Assembly: GCA_003149915.1 (NCBI GenBank)
Contig: QAMK01000021.1
Location: forward strand, 1 to 18,357
Length of the DNA: 18,357 nucleotides
Origin: Bacillota bacterium
GTDB lineage: Bacteria > Bacillota_I > Bacilli_A > RF39 > UBA660
Direction: 5' to 3'
In this document: positions 1 to 5,726 of the stretch, piece by piece
Numbering within the stretch: position 1 is the first letter of the stretch
How the letters are laid out: every line of letters starts with the position of its first letter
Position numbers and translations under genes: made by a program
The notes under the pieces: model-generated
The model's input: only the letters and a program-made list of their open reading frames with translations
The model's database searches: none
What the model was told of the DNA's origin: nothing

Positions 1-210
1 AGGAATTGTATGACTTGGTTGATGAAAATGATTTTTATGTTTAATTCCGATTTTGCCATTTTCTTTTACTGATTTCACTTTTCGCCAAATTTGTCTTTCA
101 GAGATTTTTAAAGCGCTGGCGGCTTCTTTGCCAGTTCTTTTTCTATCGATGACAGATTGAATGATATTTAGTTGTTGTAATTCCATATTTGTGTAATAAC
201 TTCCTTTCAT
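1..210 (-). CDS. ISNCY/IS1202-like transposase, N-terminal part (continues past window start)
   Basis: Reading the minus strand from the ATG at 210-208 gives 70 codons open to the window edge. The protein starts MKGSYYTNMELQQLNIIQSV and contains a helix-turn-helix (about residues 10-50; key stretch KEAASALKISERQIWRKV) followed by a GIKHKN stretch. This order matches the DNA-binding N-terminus of ISNCY/IS1202-type transposases, where a GLxHGN-like motif follows the HTH; here the motif is diverged. A strong AGGAGG-type ribosome binding site (minus strand, 222-217) lies 6 bases before the start. The catalytic domain lies outside the window, so whether the element is intact cannot be judged. An IS481-like HTH is the alternative. 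Family inferred from memory of motifs only. Confidence 0.7.
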   Translation of the reverse strand, partial: MKGSYYTNMELQQLNIIQSVIDRKRTGKEAASALKISERQIWRKVKSVKENGKIGIKHKNHFHQPSHTIP

Positions 211-233
211 TTTTTTACCTCCGATGAGGTGTT

Positions 234-262
234 ATTATAACTTAAGATTATGACATATTCAA
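234..262 (-). promoter_or_regulatory. Promoter of the left transposase
   Basis: On the minus strand TTGAAT (262-257), a 17-base spacer and TATAAT (239-234) lie upstream of the transposase start at 210. The -35 sits inside the inner copy of the tandem terminal repeat, so transposase bound to its own end could repress this promoter. Confidence 0.55.
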
Positions 263-301
263 AAGTTAATTACACTATGACATTATCACAAGTTAATTAC
301 A
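249..301. repeat. Two tandem 26-bp repeats, probable IS terminal repeat
   Basis: Copy 1 (249-274) and copy 2 (276-301) share TATGACAT, an A-rich middle and AGTTAATTACA, with a period of 27 bases and a few mismatches. They lie just outside the transposase gene and read outward to TGTAATTAACT on the minus strand. Reiterated short repeats at an element end are typical transposase binding sites, so the element probably ends near position 301. The other end is outside the window, so the boundary is inferred. Confidence 0.6.
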
Positions 302-318
302 TCTTCATGGCTACGAAC

Positions 319-347
319 TTTACATTTTGACAAAAAAGTGATATAAT
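319..347 (+). promoter_or_regulatory. Promoter for the gene at 387
   Basis: TTTACA (319-324), a 17-base spacer and TATAAT (342-347), preceded by TG at 339-340 so that it also forms the extended -10 TGATATAAT. It lies just outside the inferred end of the left insertion sequence. The nearby TTGACA at 327-332 is only 9 bases from the -10 and cannot be its partner. Confidence 0.75.
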
Positions 348-386
348 AAGCACCGCTTTGAATATTTATGAAAAAGGGGAATGTAT

Positions 387-794
387 ATGGCAAAATCTAA
401 ATTAGATCCAACTATGACACGATATGAAATTGTTACTACTATGGCAGCAGGATGTAGTGATCTGGCTCCCATTCTTTTATCTTTATTACGCAGCGAGGAT
501 GGTTACTTGGATCTTTTATTACTAGATATGATGGGTATTCGTGGATTTAAATTGGAACGTTTCATTAACGACTGTTGTCAAAGAAGAATCGAAAAATTTA
601 ATCGTACTATGATGATGGTTCGCAATGGTGTTTTTGAAGAGAATGAAATCATTACGAATTTGAATTTTCGACAACCGATTTCATTTATCGATGATGATAT
701 AAAACCAGAAGGTACACCTTCTTATGATGATGATTTTCCAGATAACAATTATATTTGGTATCGTTTTTGTGAGATGCAACATGCTAATTTTTAA
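387..794 (+). CDS. Hypothetical protein, apparently truncated by an in-frame stop
   Basis: I do not recognise this 135-residue protein. The start at 387 is chosen because AAGGGG (374-379) is 7 bases away; the in-frame ATG at 381 touches that site. The protein is soluble, with a hydrophobic helix-like stretch around residues 25-48 (APILLSLLRS, LDLLLLDMMGI), a basic Cys-Cys segment (INDCCQRRIEKFNR) and an acidic Asp-rich C-terminal part (SYDDDFPDNN). After the TAA at 792-794 the same frame stays open for 20 more codons to a TGA at 855-857 that abuts a terminator. This suggests the ancestral protein had about 156 residues and that the present stop is a nonsense mutation or a recoding site. It has its own promoter and terminator, so it is a one-gene unit. 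Function unknown. Confidence 0.7.
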   Translation: MAKSKLDPTMTRYEIVTTMAAGCSDLAPILLSLLRSEDGYLDLLLLDMMGIRGFKLERFINDCCQRRIEKFNRTMMMVRNGVFEENEIITNLNFRQPISFIDDDIKPEGTPSYDDDFPDNNYIWYRFCEMQHANF

Positions 795-857
795 GTTCGG
801 TTTCAAGAAAAGTTAGAGCAGATGCGTTCATTACCGAAGCAACTTTATAAGAAATGA
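795..857 (+). pseudogene. Probable severed C-terminal tail of the 387-794 gene
   Basis: Directly after the TAA, in the same frame, 20 sense codons read VRFQEKLEQMRSLPKQLYKK and end in TGA at 855-857. The composition is that of a normal basic amphipathic protein tail. The TGA overlaps the first stem base of a terminator, the same stop-into-terminator arrangement seen at 5619-5621 and 12211-12213. No ribosome binding site or start is visible for separate translation. Confidence 0.5.
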
Positions 858-882
858 TTATGGTTTATCCATAATCTTTTTT
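856..882 (+). terminator. Rho-independent terminator after the first gene
   Basis: Perfect 8-bp stem GATTATGG (856-863) / CCATAATC (869-876), 5-base loop, then six T residues (877-882). Confidence 0.85.
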
Positions 883-883
883 A

Positions 884-892
884 TGTTATAAT
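884..892 (+). promoter_or_regulatory. Extended -10 promoter of the ybaK-like operon
   Basis: TGTTATAAT: TG at 884-885 and TATAAT at 887-892, 22 bases before the ATG at 915. The expected -35 position (864-869) falls in the loop of the terminator just upstream and is poor, so the extended -10 must carry most of the promoter strength. Confidence 0.65.
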
Positions 893-914
893 TTGGTTAC
901 GAGGAGTGATGCGT

Positions 915-1385
915 ATGTCATTTATGAGTGCAAAAGCACAATTAACAAAATATGGATTAGAAGATCGAATTATGGAGTTTTCAGATTCTTCTGCGACTGT
1001 TTCTGAAGCCGCTCACGATATCGGTTGTAAGGAAGCAGAGATTGCAAAGACGATGGCTTTTCAAGTAGAAGAACATCCCATTTTAATTGTTACTGCCGGC
1101 GATGTAAAAATCGATAACAGTAAATTTAAAGCGGAGTTTCATACCAAAGCGAAGATGATTCCGTTTTCTGATGTGGAAACCGTTATCGGTCACGTGGCTG
1201 GTGGTGTTTGTCCTTTTGGCATACTAGACGGTGTAGAAGTATACTTAGATGAATCGTTAAAGCGATTCGATGTTGTCTATCCCGCATGTGGTAGTAGAAA
1301 CAGTGCTGTAAAACTTACCATTCCAGAATTAGAGAAAGCATCTCAATATATTCGGTGGATCGATGTGTGTAAAGGAAAAGAGTAG
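915..1385 (+). CDS. YbaK/EbsC-family aminoacyl-tRNA deacylase
   Basis: A 156-residue protein covering a single YbaK/EbsC (ProX-superfamily) domain. Such proteins hydrolyse mischarged aminoacyl-tRNAs in trans, such as Cys-tRNAPro or Ala-tRNAPro, in the cytoplasm. Visible landmarks are the conserved lysine in AKTMAF (K45, matching the essential Lys of YbaK), DVKIDNSKFK (63-72), the glycine loop GGVCPFG (96-102) and the C-terminal VYPACGSRNSA. The start at 915 has GAGGAG (901-906) at 8-base spacing; upstream GTG 906 and ATG 909 overlap or touch the ribosome binding site. It is the first gene of an operon, with the deaminase gene 10 bases downstream. The exact tRNA substrate cannot be read from the sequence. 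A second, distant member of the superfamily is at 12253-13323. Confidence 0.88.
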   Translation: MSFMSAKAQLTKYGLEDRIMEFSDSSATVSEAAHDIGCKEAEIAKTMAFQVEEHPILIVTAGDVKIDNSKFKAEFHTKAKMIPFSDVETVIGHVAGGVCPFGILDGVEVYLDESLKRFDVVYPACGSRNSAVKLTIPELEKASQYIRWIDVCKGKE

Positions 1386-1395
1386 TGAGGTCGTT

Positions 1396-1884
1396 ATGGG
1401 AAGAAGAGATAAAAATAATTATTATTTAGATTTAGCAGATGTCGTATCAGAGCGAAGCACTTGTCTTAGAAGACGGTTTGGTGCTGTGATTGTCAAAGAT
1501 GATGAAGTCATTGCAACTGGTTATGTCGGTGCGCCAAGAGGAAGGAAAAACTGTTGTGACTTAGGTGAATGTACGAGACAGAAACTCAAGATTCCCCGTG
1601 GTGAACGGTACGAACTTTGTCGTAGTGTCCATGCGGAAGCGAATGCTATCATCAGTGCCGAAAGAAGTCAGATGCTTGGCTCTACGATGTATTTATCAGG
1701 TAGGGAAATCGATACGGGTGAATATATTCAAAACTCTAACAGTTGTTCCATGTGTAAACGCATGATTATCAATGCAGGAATTGTAAAGGTGATTGTTCGT
1801 GATACGGACACCAAATATCGTGTCATCGATGTGAACGACTGGATTATAAATGATGAGTCTATTCAAGGCGAATTTGGTTATTGA
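1396..1884 (+). CDS. dCMP/cytidine deaminase family zinc enzyme (ComEB-like)
   Basis: A 162-residue protein of the cytidine/deoxycytidylate deaminase family. The catalytic zinc motif is VHAEA (H79-A-E81) with the second half CSMC (C117, C120). An upstream Cys-rich segment (NCCDLGECTR, 52-61) and YELCRSVHAE are typical of dCMP deaminases, which convert dCMP to dUMP in thymidylate supply and often bind a second zinc. The residue before C117 is Ser rather than the usual Pro of PCxxC. The start at 1396 follows GTGAGG (1385-1390) by 5 bases; an upstream alternative would overlap the ybaK-like gene. It lies 10 bases after that gene and 13 before the next, so it is the middle gene of an operon. A role on another nucleotide is possible. 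Confidence 0.85.
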   Translation: MGRRDKNNYYLDLADVVSERSTCLRRRFGAVIVKDDEVIATGYVGAPRGRKNCCDLGECTRQKLKIPRGERYELCRSVHAEANAIISAERSQMLGSTMYLSGREIDTGEYIQNSNSCSMCKRMIINAGIVKVIVRDTDTKYRVIDVNDWIINDESIQGEFGY

Positions 1885-1897
1885 GAGGTAGAAAGTA

Positions 1898-2284
1898 ATG
1901 AAATTTAATCGTTTGATTCCGGAACTTAGTGTTTCTAATATCGAGATTAGTAAACGTTTCTATTTGCAGATAGGATTCCATATTGTCTATGAACGAAAGG
2001 AAGATAAGTTTGCTTTTTTAGAATTAGAAGGAAATCAATTGATGATAGAAGAGATAAACGACCATTGGAGCACCGGGGAGTTAGAGTATCCTTTTGGACG
2101 GGGTATCAACATCAGTATGACTATCGATGACATAGACTCTTTTTATATAGAACTTCAGAAAAAGAAGATTCCTTTTTTTAAAGAATTGATGACGAATGAT
2201 TACGAAGTGAATGGAACCATTTACCAAGATGCTGAGTTTTTAATTCAAGATCCAGATGGATATTTGTTACGGTTTAATAGTTGA
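1898..2284 (+). CDS. VOC-superfamily protein (glyoxalase/bleomycin-resistance fold)
   Basis: A 128-residue single VOC protein. It has the two characteristic halves: PELSVSNIEISKRFYLQIGF (residues 8-27) followed by FAFLELEGNQLMIEE, and in the second half INISMTIDDIDSFY plus the ending IQDPDGYLLRFNS. The stretch GELEYPFGRGINI resembles the bleomycin-resistance-protein-like subgroup, which binds and sequesters bleomycin-type drugs as a dimer; many such proteins have unknown ligands. GAGAGG (1883-1888) precedes the ATG by 9 bases. It is the last gene of the operon, followed by a terminator. No N-terminal His metal ligand is obvious, which favours ligand binding over a glyoxalase enzyme. Resistance function is an inference. 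Confidence 0.8.
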   Translation: MKFNRLIPELSVSNIEISKRFYLQIGFHIVYERKEDKFAFLELEGNQLMIEEINDHWSTGELEYPFGRGINISMTIDDIDSFYIELQKKKIPFFKELMTNDYEVNGTIYQDAEFLIQDPDGYLLRFNS

Positions 2285-2316
2285 TTGGTAAACTAGTCTA
2301 TTCAGTATTTTAGATG

Positions 2317-2353
2317 CGATACTAAATTTTATGATTTTAGTGTCGTTTTTTTT
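2317..2353 (+). terminator. Terminator of the 915-2284 operon
   Basis: Stem CGATACTAAA (2317-2326) with TTTTAGTGTCG (2335-2345), including one G-T pair, followed by eight T residues (2346-2353). Confidence 0.8.
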
Positions 2354-2361
2354 GATATAAT
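2353..2361 (+). promoter_or_regulatory. Extended -10 promoter of the 2378 gene
   Basis: TGATATAAT at 2353-2361. The T of TG is the last T of the upstream terminator, and the start codon is only 16 bases downstream of the -10. No good -35 is visible at 2333-2338, which falls inside the terminator. Confidence 0.65.
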
Positions 2362-2377
2362 CAAAATAGGTGAGAAG

Positions 2378-3046
2378 ATGAAAAAATTGGCAAATGGGTT
2401 GTCCCATGTTTCTTTTTTAATTACTTTTGTAACTTTTTTATCGCATGCGATACTTACTTTTTTGATTTCTCATGGATTTTATTCTGGCAGTATGATTGGA
2501 CTCATTGCATTTTTGTTTGTAATGCCCATCTATAATTTATATGGAAACACCAGATATGATATTGAAAAGCCTCTTTACCATCTGATTTTCATTTTCTTTT
2601 CTTGTTTTATTTTTTACTATGTAGTAGAGGGTTTGACGGTTTATTTGAATTTATCTGCTGATGAAACATCATTGTTTCTTTCTCATTCTATTCTTCGGAT
2701 TTGGATTACACTTCTTTTGATGCTTTTGGCTCCTTTTATATTTCCCAAAAAGAAGGTTCCTCGTACTCGTCCGATATCCATTCGAGTGGTTTTATCTCTT
2801 TCTTTTTTGATTTTCGTTGTTCCGCGTTTGATTACTGGCATGTTTTCTTTTCTTGGATGGTCTTTGATTTTCTTGCTAGTCATTTTATGGTTTCTTGGAC
2901 CAGAACGATTTACTACCAAATTAGAGCTTCTTTATTGGGCTGCTATTTTATTGTGTGCATATTTTGGAGATCCTGTTTCTGCTGTTTTGATTTTTCATTA
3001 CTGGTATCAAGTAAAACACTTGGTGCCGCATGATTACAACATATGA
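2378..3046 (+). CDS. Unknown polytopic membrane protein
   Basis: I do not recognise this 222-residue protein. It is strongly hydrophobic with about seven predicted membrane segments (roughly residues 11-30, 36-55, 68-90, 104-123, 135-150, 156-173 and 184-207). A basic loop, FPKKKVPRTRP (122-132), is probably cytoplasmic by the positive-inside rule. The last segment ends with an aromatic/His-rich tail (IFHYWYQVKHLVPHDY). A weak purine-rich site (AGGTGAGAAG, 2368-2377) directly precedes the ATG. The stop codon TGA at 3044-3046 doubles as the TGn of the next promoter. No catalytic motif is seen. Confidence 0.8.
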   Translation: MKKLANGLSHVSFLITFVTFLSHAILTFLISHGFYSGSMIGLIAFLFVMPIYNLYGNTRYDIEKPLYHLIFIFFSCFIFYYVVEGLTVYLNLSADETSLFLSHSILRIWITLLLMLLAPFIFPKKKVPRTRPISIRVVLSLSFLIFVVPRLITGMFSFLGWSLIFLLVILWFLGPERFTTKLELLYWAAILLCAYFGDPVSAVLIFHYWYQVKHLVPHDYNI

Positions 3047-3052
3047 TATAAT
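3044..3052 (+). promoter_or_regulatory. Extended -10 promoter overlapping a stop codon
   Basis: TGATATAAT at 3044-3052; its TGA is the stop codon of the membrane-protein gene. The next start is at 3072. TTGGTG at 3021-3026 is a -35 candidate, but the 20-base spacer is long. Confidence 0.6.
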
Positions 3053-3071
3053 GATAATGGAGGATAATAAT

Positions 3072-3638
3072 ATGAGAACAAATATTCAAACGACAGAAGC
3101 AATTTTTCCAATGCCGGTTTTGATGATTGCTACTTACAATGAGGATGGCAGTGTCAATGTGATGAATGCGGCTTGGGGAACAATGGTTGACCGCGATGTT
3201 GTGGCATTAAATTTGACGGAGACTCACAAAACGGTTCAAAACATTAAAAGAACCGGTGCTTTTACAGTGAGTATGGCCGATGTTAGTCACGTAAAGGAAG
3301 CAGATTACTTTGGTGTCGTATCTGGTAATCGGGTTGCCAATAAGTTAGAGAATACATCTTTGACTGTTACGAAGTCTAGTATTGTGGATGCGCCCATTAT
3401 CAATGAGTTTCCACTTTGTATGGAATGTGAGTTTATCGAGTATCAAGATGCCCAATATGGAGTAGGTGTCATTGGTAAAGTTAAAAATGTTAGCGCTTTA
3501 GACTCTGTTATGAAAGATGGCAATGTCGATATTTCAGCATGTAACATCATTGCATTTGATCCGTATACTCATGGTTATTATAAAGTTACAGAGCGTCTTG
3601 GAGAAGCATTCAAAGATGGATTATCTTTCAAAAAATAA
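3072..3638 (+). CDS. Flavin reductase-like FMN-binding split-barrel protein
   Basis: A 188-residue protein of the flavin reductase-like family (FMN-binding split barrel), which binds FMN and commonly uses NAD(P)H to reduce flavins or other small acceptors in the cytoplasm. The family pattern is visible from the start: FPMPVLMIATYNEDGSVNVM (12-31), then NAAWGTMVDRDVVALNL, TVQNIKRTGAFTVSM and ECEFIEYQDAQYG. The start at 3072 follows GGAGG (3059-3063) by 8 bases; the in-frame ATG at 3030 would overlap the previous gene and read through the promoter. Length is normal for the family. It is a one-gene unit with its own promoter and terminator. The substrate is not predictable. Confidence 0.85.
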   Translation: MRTNIQTTEAIFPMPVLMIATYNEDGSVNVMNAAWGTMVDRDVVALNLTETHKTVQNIKRTGAFTVSMADVSHVKEADYFGVVSGNRVANKLENTSLTVTKSSIVDAPIINEFPLCMECEFIEYQDAQYGVGVIGKVKNVSALDSVMKDGNVDISACNIIAFDPYTHGYYKVTERLGEAFKDGLSFKK

Positions 3639-3652
3639 TATGGAAAATTGTG

Positions 3653-3680
3653 AAAACTAGAGAAATCTAGTTTTTATTTT
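3653..3680 (+). terminator. Terminator after the flavin reductase-like gene
   Basis: Perfect 9-bp stem AAAACTAGA (3653-3661) / TCTAGTTTT (3666-3674) closed by a GAAA tetraloop, followed by a T-rich tract to 3680. Confidence 0.85.
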
Positions 3681-3688
3681 GGCTTTGA

Positions 3689-3697
3689 TGATATAAT
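3689..3697 (+). promoter_or_regulatory. Extended -10 promoter of the 3725-5621 operon
   Basis: TGATATAAT at 3689-3697. The -35 position (3669-3674) lies in the 3' arm of the terminator and does not match consensus. Confidence 0.65.
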
Positions 3698-3724
3698 AGA
3701 TTAGAACTAGAAAGGGGCGCTTAT

Positions 3725-4963
3725 ATGAGGCAACTTAGTTGGTACAAACTAGATAATATTGGAAAGTTTTATTCTGCTTTATCGTCGAAACAAGTTCAAA
3801 ACGTATTTCGGTTTTCCGCAACACTTAAGGAGAAAGTAGATGAGAATTGTTTGCAAAAAGCAGTTGATCATACATTACTTTTGTTTCCTAGTTTTCATGT
3901 TCATTTGCGCAAAGGCTTCTTTTGGTATTACTTAGATGAAAGTGATCGCAAGTACGAAGTAGGAGAAGAAAACTTGCCAATTTGTTTTCGTCTTTATAAC
4001 AATCGTCGTGATTTTTTATTTCGTGTTTCTTATTATAAAAGAAGAATTAATTTTGAAGTATCTCATATTTTATCGGATGGCCGTGGTAGTATCGAATTCT
4101 TTAAAATTTTAATTGAGTACTATTTGAAGGAGAAATATCATCTTAAGAAAACGGTTATGAGTTCTTCTTCCTATCAGGAAAAAGAAGAAGATAGTTTTGA
4201 AAAGTATTACAGAAAAGTTCATCTACGCGATTTGAAACCCAAAAACAAGACAAAAATTTATCGATATCATGGTAGAAAGATGAATCAGACACGATACTTG
4301 GAAGTTCACATGCCGGTTTCTAAAGTACTAGCCAAGGCCCATGAGTACGATTGTAGTTTGACTACTTTTCTATCGTCAGTACTAATCTTTTCTTTTGCTC
4401 CTTTGATGAGTGAAAACGATCTTAAGAAAATGGTAAAAATCGATATTCCAGTCGACTTGCGTCCGTATTTTCCATCTTTTTCTTCTAAAAATTATTTTGG
4501 ATTGGCATCTATCGAGTATTGCTTTTCTAAGCGAGACGATGATTTACAGAAAATTACGGAGATAGTTCGCTCAGAACTTCAGGAGAAATTAACGGCGAAA
4601 AGTTTAAGTGTGCGAGTCAATCAAATGGTGTCTTTCGAAAAGAATCCATTTTGTCGGGTTGCACCTTTAGGAGTAAAGAATTTGGTTTTGCGTATCATTG
4701 ATGCTGTAGTGTCTGGAAAGAGTACGACGACTATTTCTAATTTAGGTAAGATTGATTTTGGAGACTCATTTGATTCCTATATTGAAAACGTGAATGTACT
4801 CACTTCTACACAAGGATTTCAAATGACTATTTGTTCTTTTCAGGATAAGTTATCGATTGGGATTGCATCGCGCTATAAATATCATGATGGGATTCGCAAT
4901 TTCTGTAATTATTTTTCTAATTGTGGGATTCCTGTCACCATCAATGTGAGTGAGGTGAAGTAG
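3725..4963 (+). CDS. Condensation/alcohol-acetyltransferase-fold acyltransferase
   Basis: A 412-residue protein of the chloramphenicol-acetyltransferase-like superfamily (NRPS condensation domains, PapA and alcohol acetyltransferases). The catalytic HxxxDG motif is present as HILSDG (H114, D118, G119). Further landmarks are IPVDLRPYFPS (241-251) and TISNLGKIDFG (336-346), the latter like the conserved SNLG loop of this group. These enzymes move an acyl group from CoA or a carrier protein to a hydroxyl or amine. No carrier or adenylation gene is nearby, so a stand-alone acyltransferase acting on an alcohol or lipid-like substrate is more likely than peptide synthesis. GGGGCG (3715-3720) lies just before the ATG. 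The next gene starts one base after its stop, so the two are translationally coupled. Substrate unknown. Confidence 0.8.
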   Translation: MRQLSWYKLDNIGKFYSALSSKQVQNVFRFSATLKEKVDENCLQKAVDHTLLLFPSFHVHLRKGFFWYYLDESDRKYEVGEENLPICFRLYNNRRDFLFRVSYYKRRINFEVSHILSDGRGSIEFFKILIEYYLKEKYHLKKTVMSSSSYQEKEEDSFEKYYRKVHLRDLKPKNKTKIYRYHGRKMNQTRYLEVHMPVSKVLAKAHEYDCSLTTFLSSVLIFSFAPLMSENDLKKMVKIDIPVDLRPYFPSFSSKNYFGLASIEYCFSKRDDDLQKITEIVRSELQEKLTAKSLSVRVNQMVSFEKNPFCRVAPLGVKNLVLRIIDAVVSGKSTTTISNLGKIDFGDSFDSYIENVNVLTSTQGFQMTICSFQDKLSIGIASRYKYHDGIRNFCNYFSNCGIPVTINVSEVK

Positions 4964-4964
4964 T

Positions 4965-5621
4965 ATGAAAGAATGTAAAAGATGTCATATTTCTTTTGCT
5001 ACGAGTGAATCGGTTTGTCCACTATGTCAAAATGCTTTGGTTGGAACGTGTGATGACTTGGTGTTTCCTACCAATATTCGCTTTCGTACCAATCGGTTTT
5101 TAGTTCAACTGTTTTTGTTTATTTCATTGGTTGTCTTTATTATTGCAGGATTTATCGAACTCATGTTGTCGGCAAGACTTTATTATTCTTTATTTATTTT
5201 AGCAGGGCTTGCTACTAACTTTATTTTAGTTACTTACGTTTTACTCAATAAGCAGGATATTTTGGATCTATTTGGAAAGTACGGTTTAATTTTGGTTTTG
5301 CTTTCTTTATTATGGTATGTCATTACTAAGAACACCATTATTACTAATTATATTATTCCGTCATTCTGTATTTTTGAGTTGTTATTTAATTTGATTTCCT
5401 TTATTGTTTTGAAAAACCATTATATCGTTGGGTATTTAAAAATATTGTTACTCAATTTGTTTTTATTGATTATTCCAGGTATTTTGATTTTATTAAATTG
5501 TATTACGGTGCCAATTCTCACTTGGATTGCATTTGTTTTAGGGCTCATTATTTTACTCGGATTGTTAATCTTTTACTTTGACGATATTCAGTTAGAATGT
5601 AAGAAGATTTTTAATATTTAG
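4965..5621 (+). CDS. Zinc-ribbon multipass membrane protein, DUF6320-like
   Basis: A 218-residue protein starting with a four-Cys zinc ribbon (C4, C7, C18, C21), a short linker with a VFPTN motif, and then about six membrane segments between residues 43 and 210. The short, acidic C-terminus ends in ECKKIFNI. This order matches what I recall as DUF6320 proteins, which in gut Firmicutes are often encoded directly after an alcohol-acetyltransferase-like gene, as here. GTGAGGTGAAG (4949-4959) in the end of the upstream gene serves as ribosome binding site. Its biochemical role is not known to me; a membrane partner or product handler for the acyltransferase is an inference. The end of the gene forms the 5' arm of the terminator. 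Confidence 0.75.
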   Translation: MKECKRCHISFATSESVCPLCQNALVGTCDDLVFPTNIRFRTNRFLVQLFLFISLVVFIIAGFIELMLSARLYYSLFILAGLATNFILVTYVLLNKQDILDLFGKYGLILVLLSLLWYVITKNTIITNYIIPSFCIFELLFNLISFIVLKNHYIVGYLKILLLNLFLLIIPGILILLNCITVPILTWIAFVLGLIILLGLLIFYFDDIQLECKKIFNI

Positions 5622-5636
5622 AAATCTTCTTTTTTT
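5601..5636 (+). terminator. Terminator overlapping the end of the DUF6320-like gene
   Basis: Ten-bp stem AAGAAGATTT (5601-5610) / AAATCTTCTT (5622-5631) followed by a T-run to 5636. The 5' arm is inside the coding sequence and the stop codon lies in the loop. Confidence 0.8.
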
Positions 5637-5637
5637 A

Positions 5638-5667
5638 TTGACAATTGAATGAGTACTCAACTATAAT
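5638..5667 (+). promoter_or_regulatory. Promoter of the metal-resistance operon
   Basis: TTGACA (5638-5643), 18-base spacer, TATAAT (5662-5667). It has a perfect -35 and -10, unlike the extended -10 promoters elsewhere in the window. Its spacer holds the palindrome TGAGTACTCA. Confidence 0.85.
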
Positions 5668-5693
5668 GAATATAGTTGAAGAATAATTCAACT
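5650..5693 (+). promoter_or_regulatory. Two probable ArsR/SmtB operator sites
   Basis: Site 1 is the perfect 10-bp palindrome TGAGTACTCA (5650-5659) in the promoter spacer, within a wider TTGA...TCAA frame (5646-5660). Site 2 is AGTTGAA (5674-5680), six bases, TTCAACT (5687-5693), covering the expected transcription start. Both resemble the TGAA/TTCA-type inverted repeats bound by CadC/CzrA-like repressors. Binding is inferred from position and symmetry. Confidence 0.65.
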
Positions 5694-5726
5694 GTGTTTG
5701 GAGTATTCTAATAGAAGGAGGATGTT

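Noticed and set aside
327..332. Perfect TTGACA as a -35 for the first gene
   Set aside because: It is only 9 bases from the TATAAT at 342-347; TTTACA at 319-324 has the correct 17-base spacing.
795..855. Inverted repeat TTCGGT (796-801)/ACCGAA (833-838) as a regulatory RNA
   Set aside because: The stretch reads better as the severed protein tail; the 6-bp stem with a 31-base loop is weak.
1363..1395. Upstream start at 1363 for the deaminase gene
   Set aside because: The extra residues do not match the family, and ATG 1396 has a better ribosome binding site.
2683..3033. Open frames on both strands inside the membrane-protein gene
   Set aside because: They are shadows of the hydrophobic coding frame, without ribosome binding sites or recognisable domains.
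3030..3071. Upstream start at 3030 for the flavin reductase-like gene
   Set aside because: It would overlap the previous gene and place the promoter inside the protein; ATG 3072 has GGAGG at ideal spacing.
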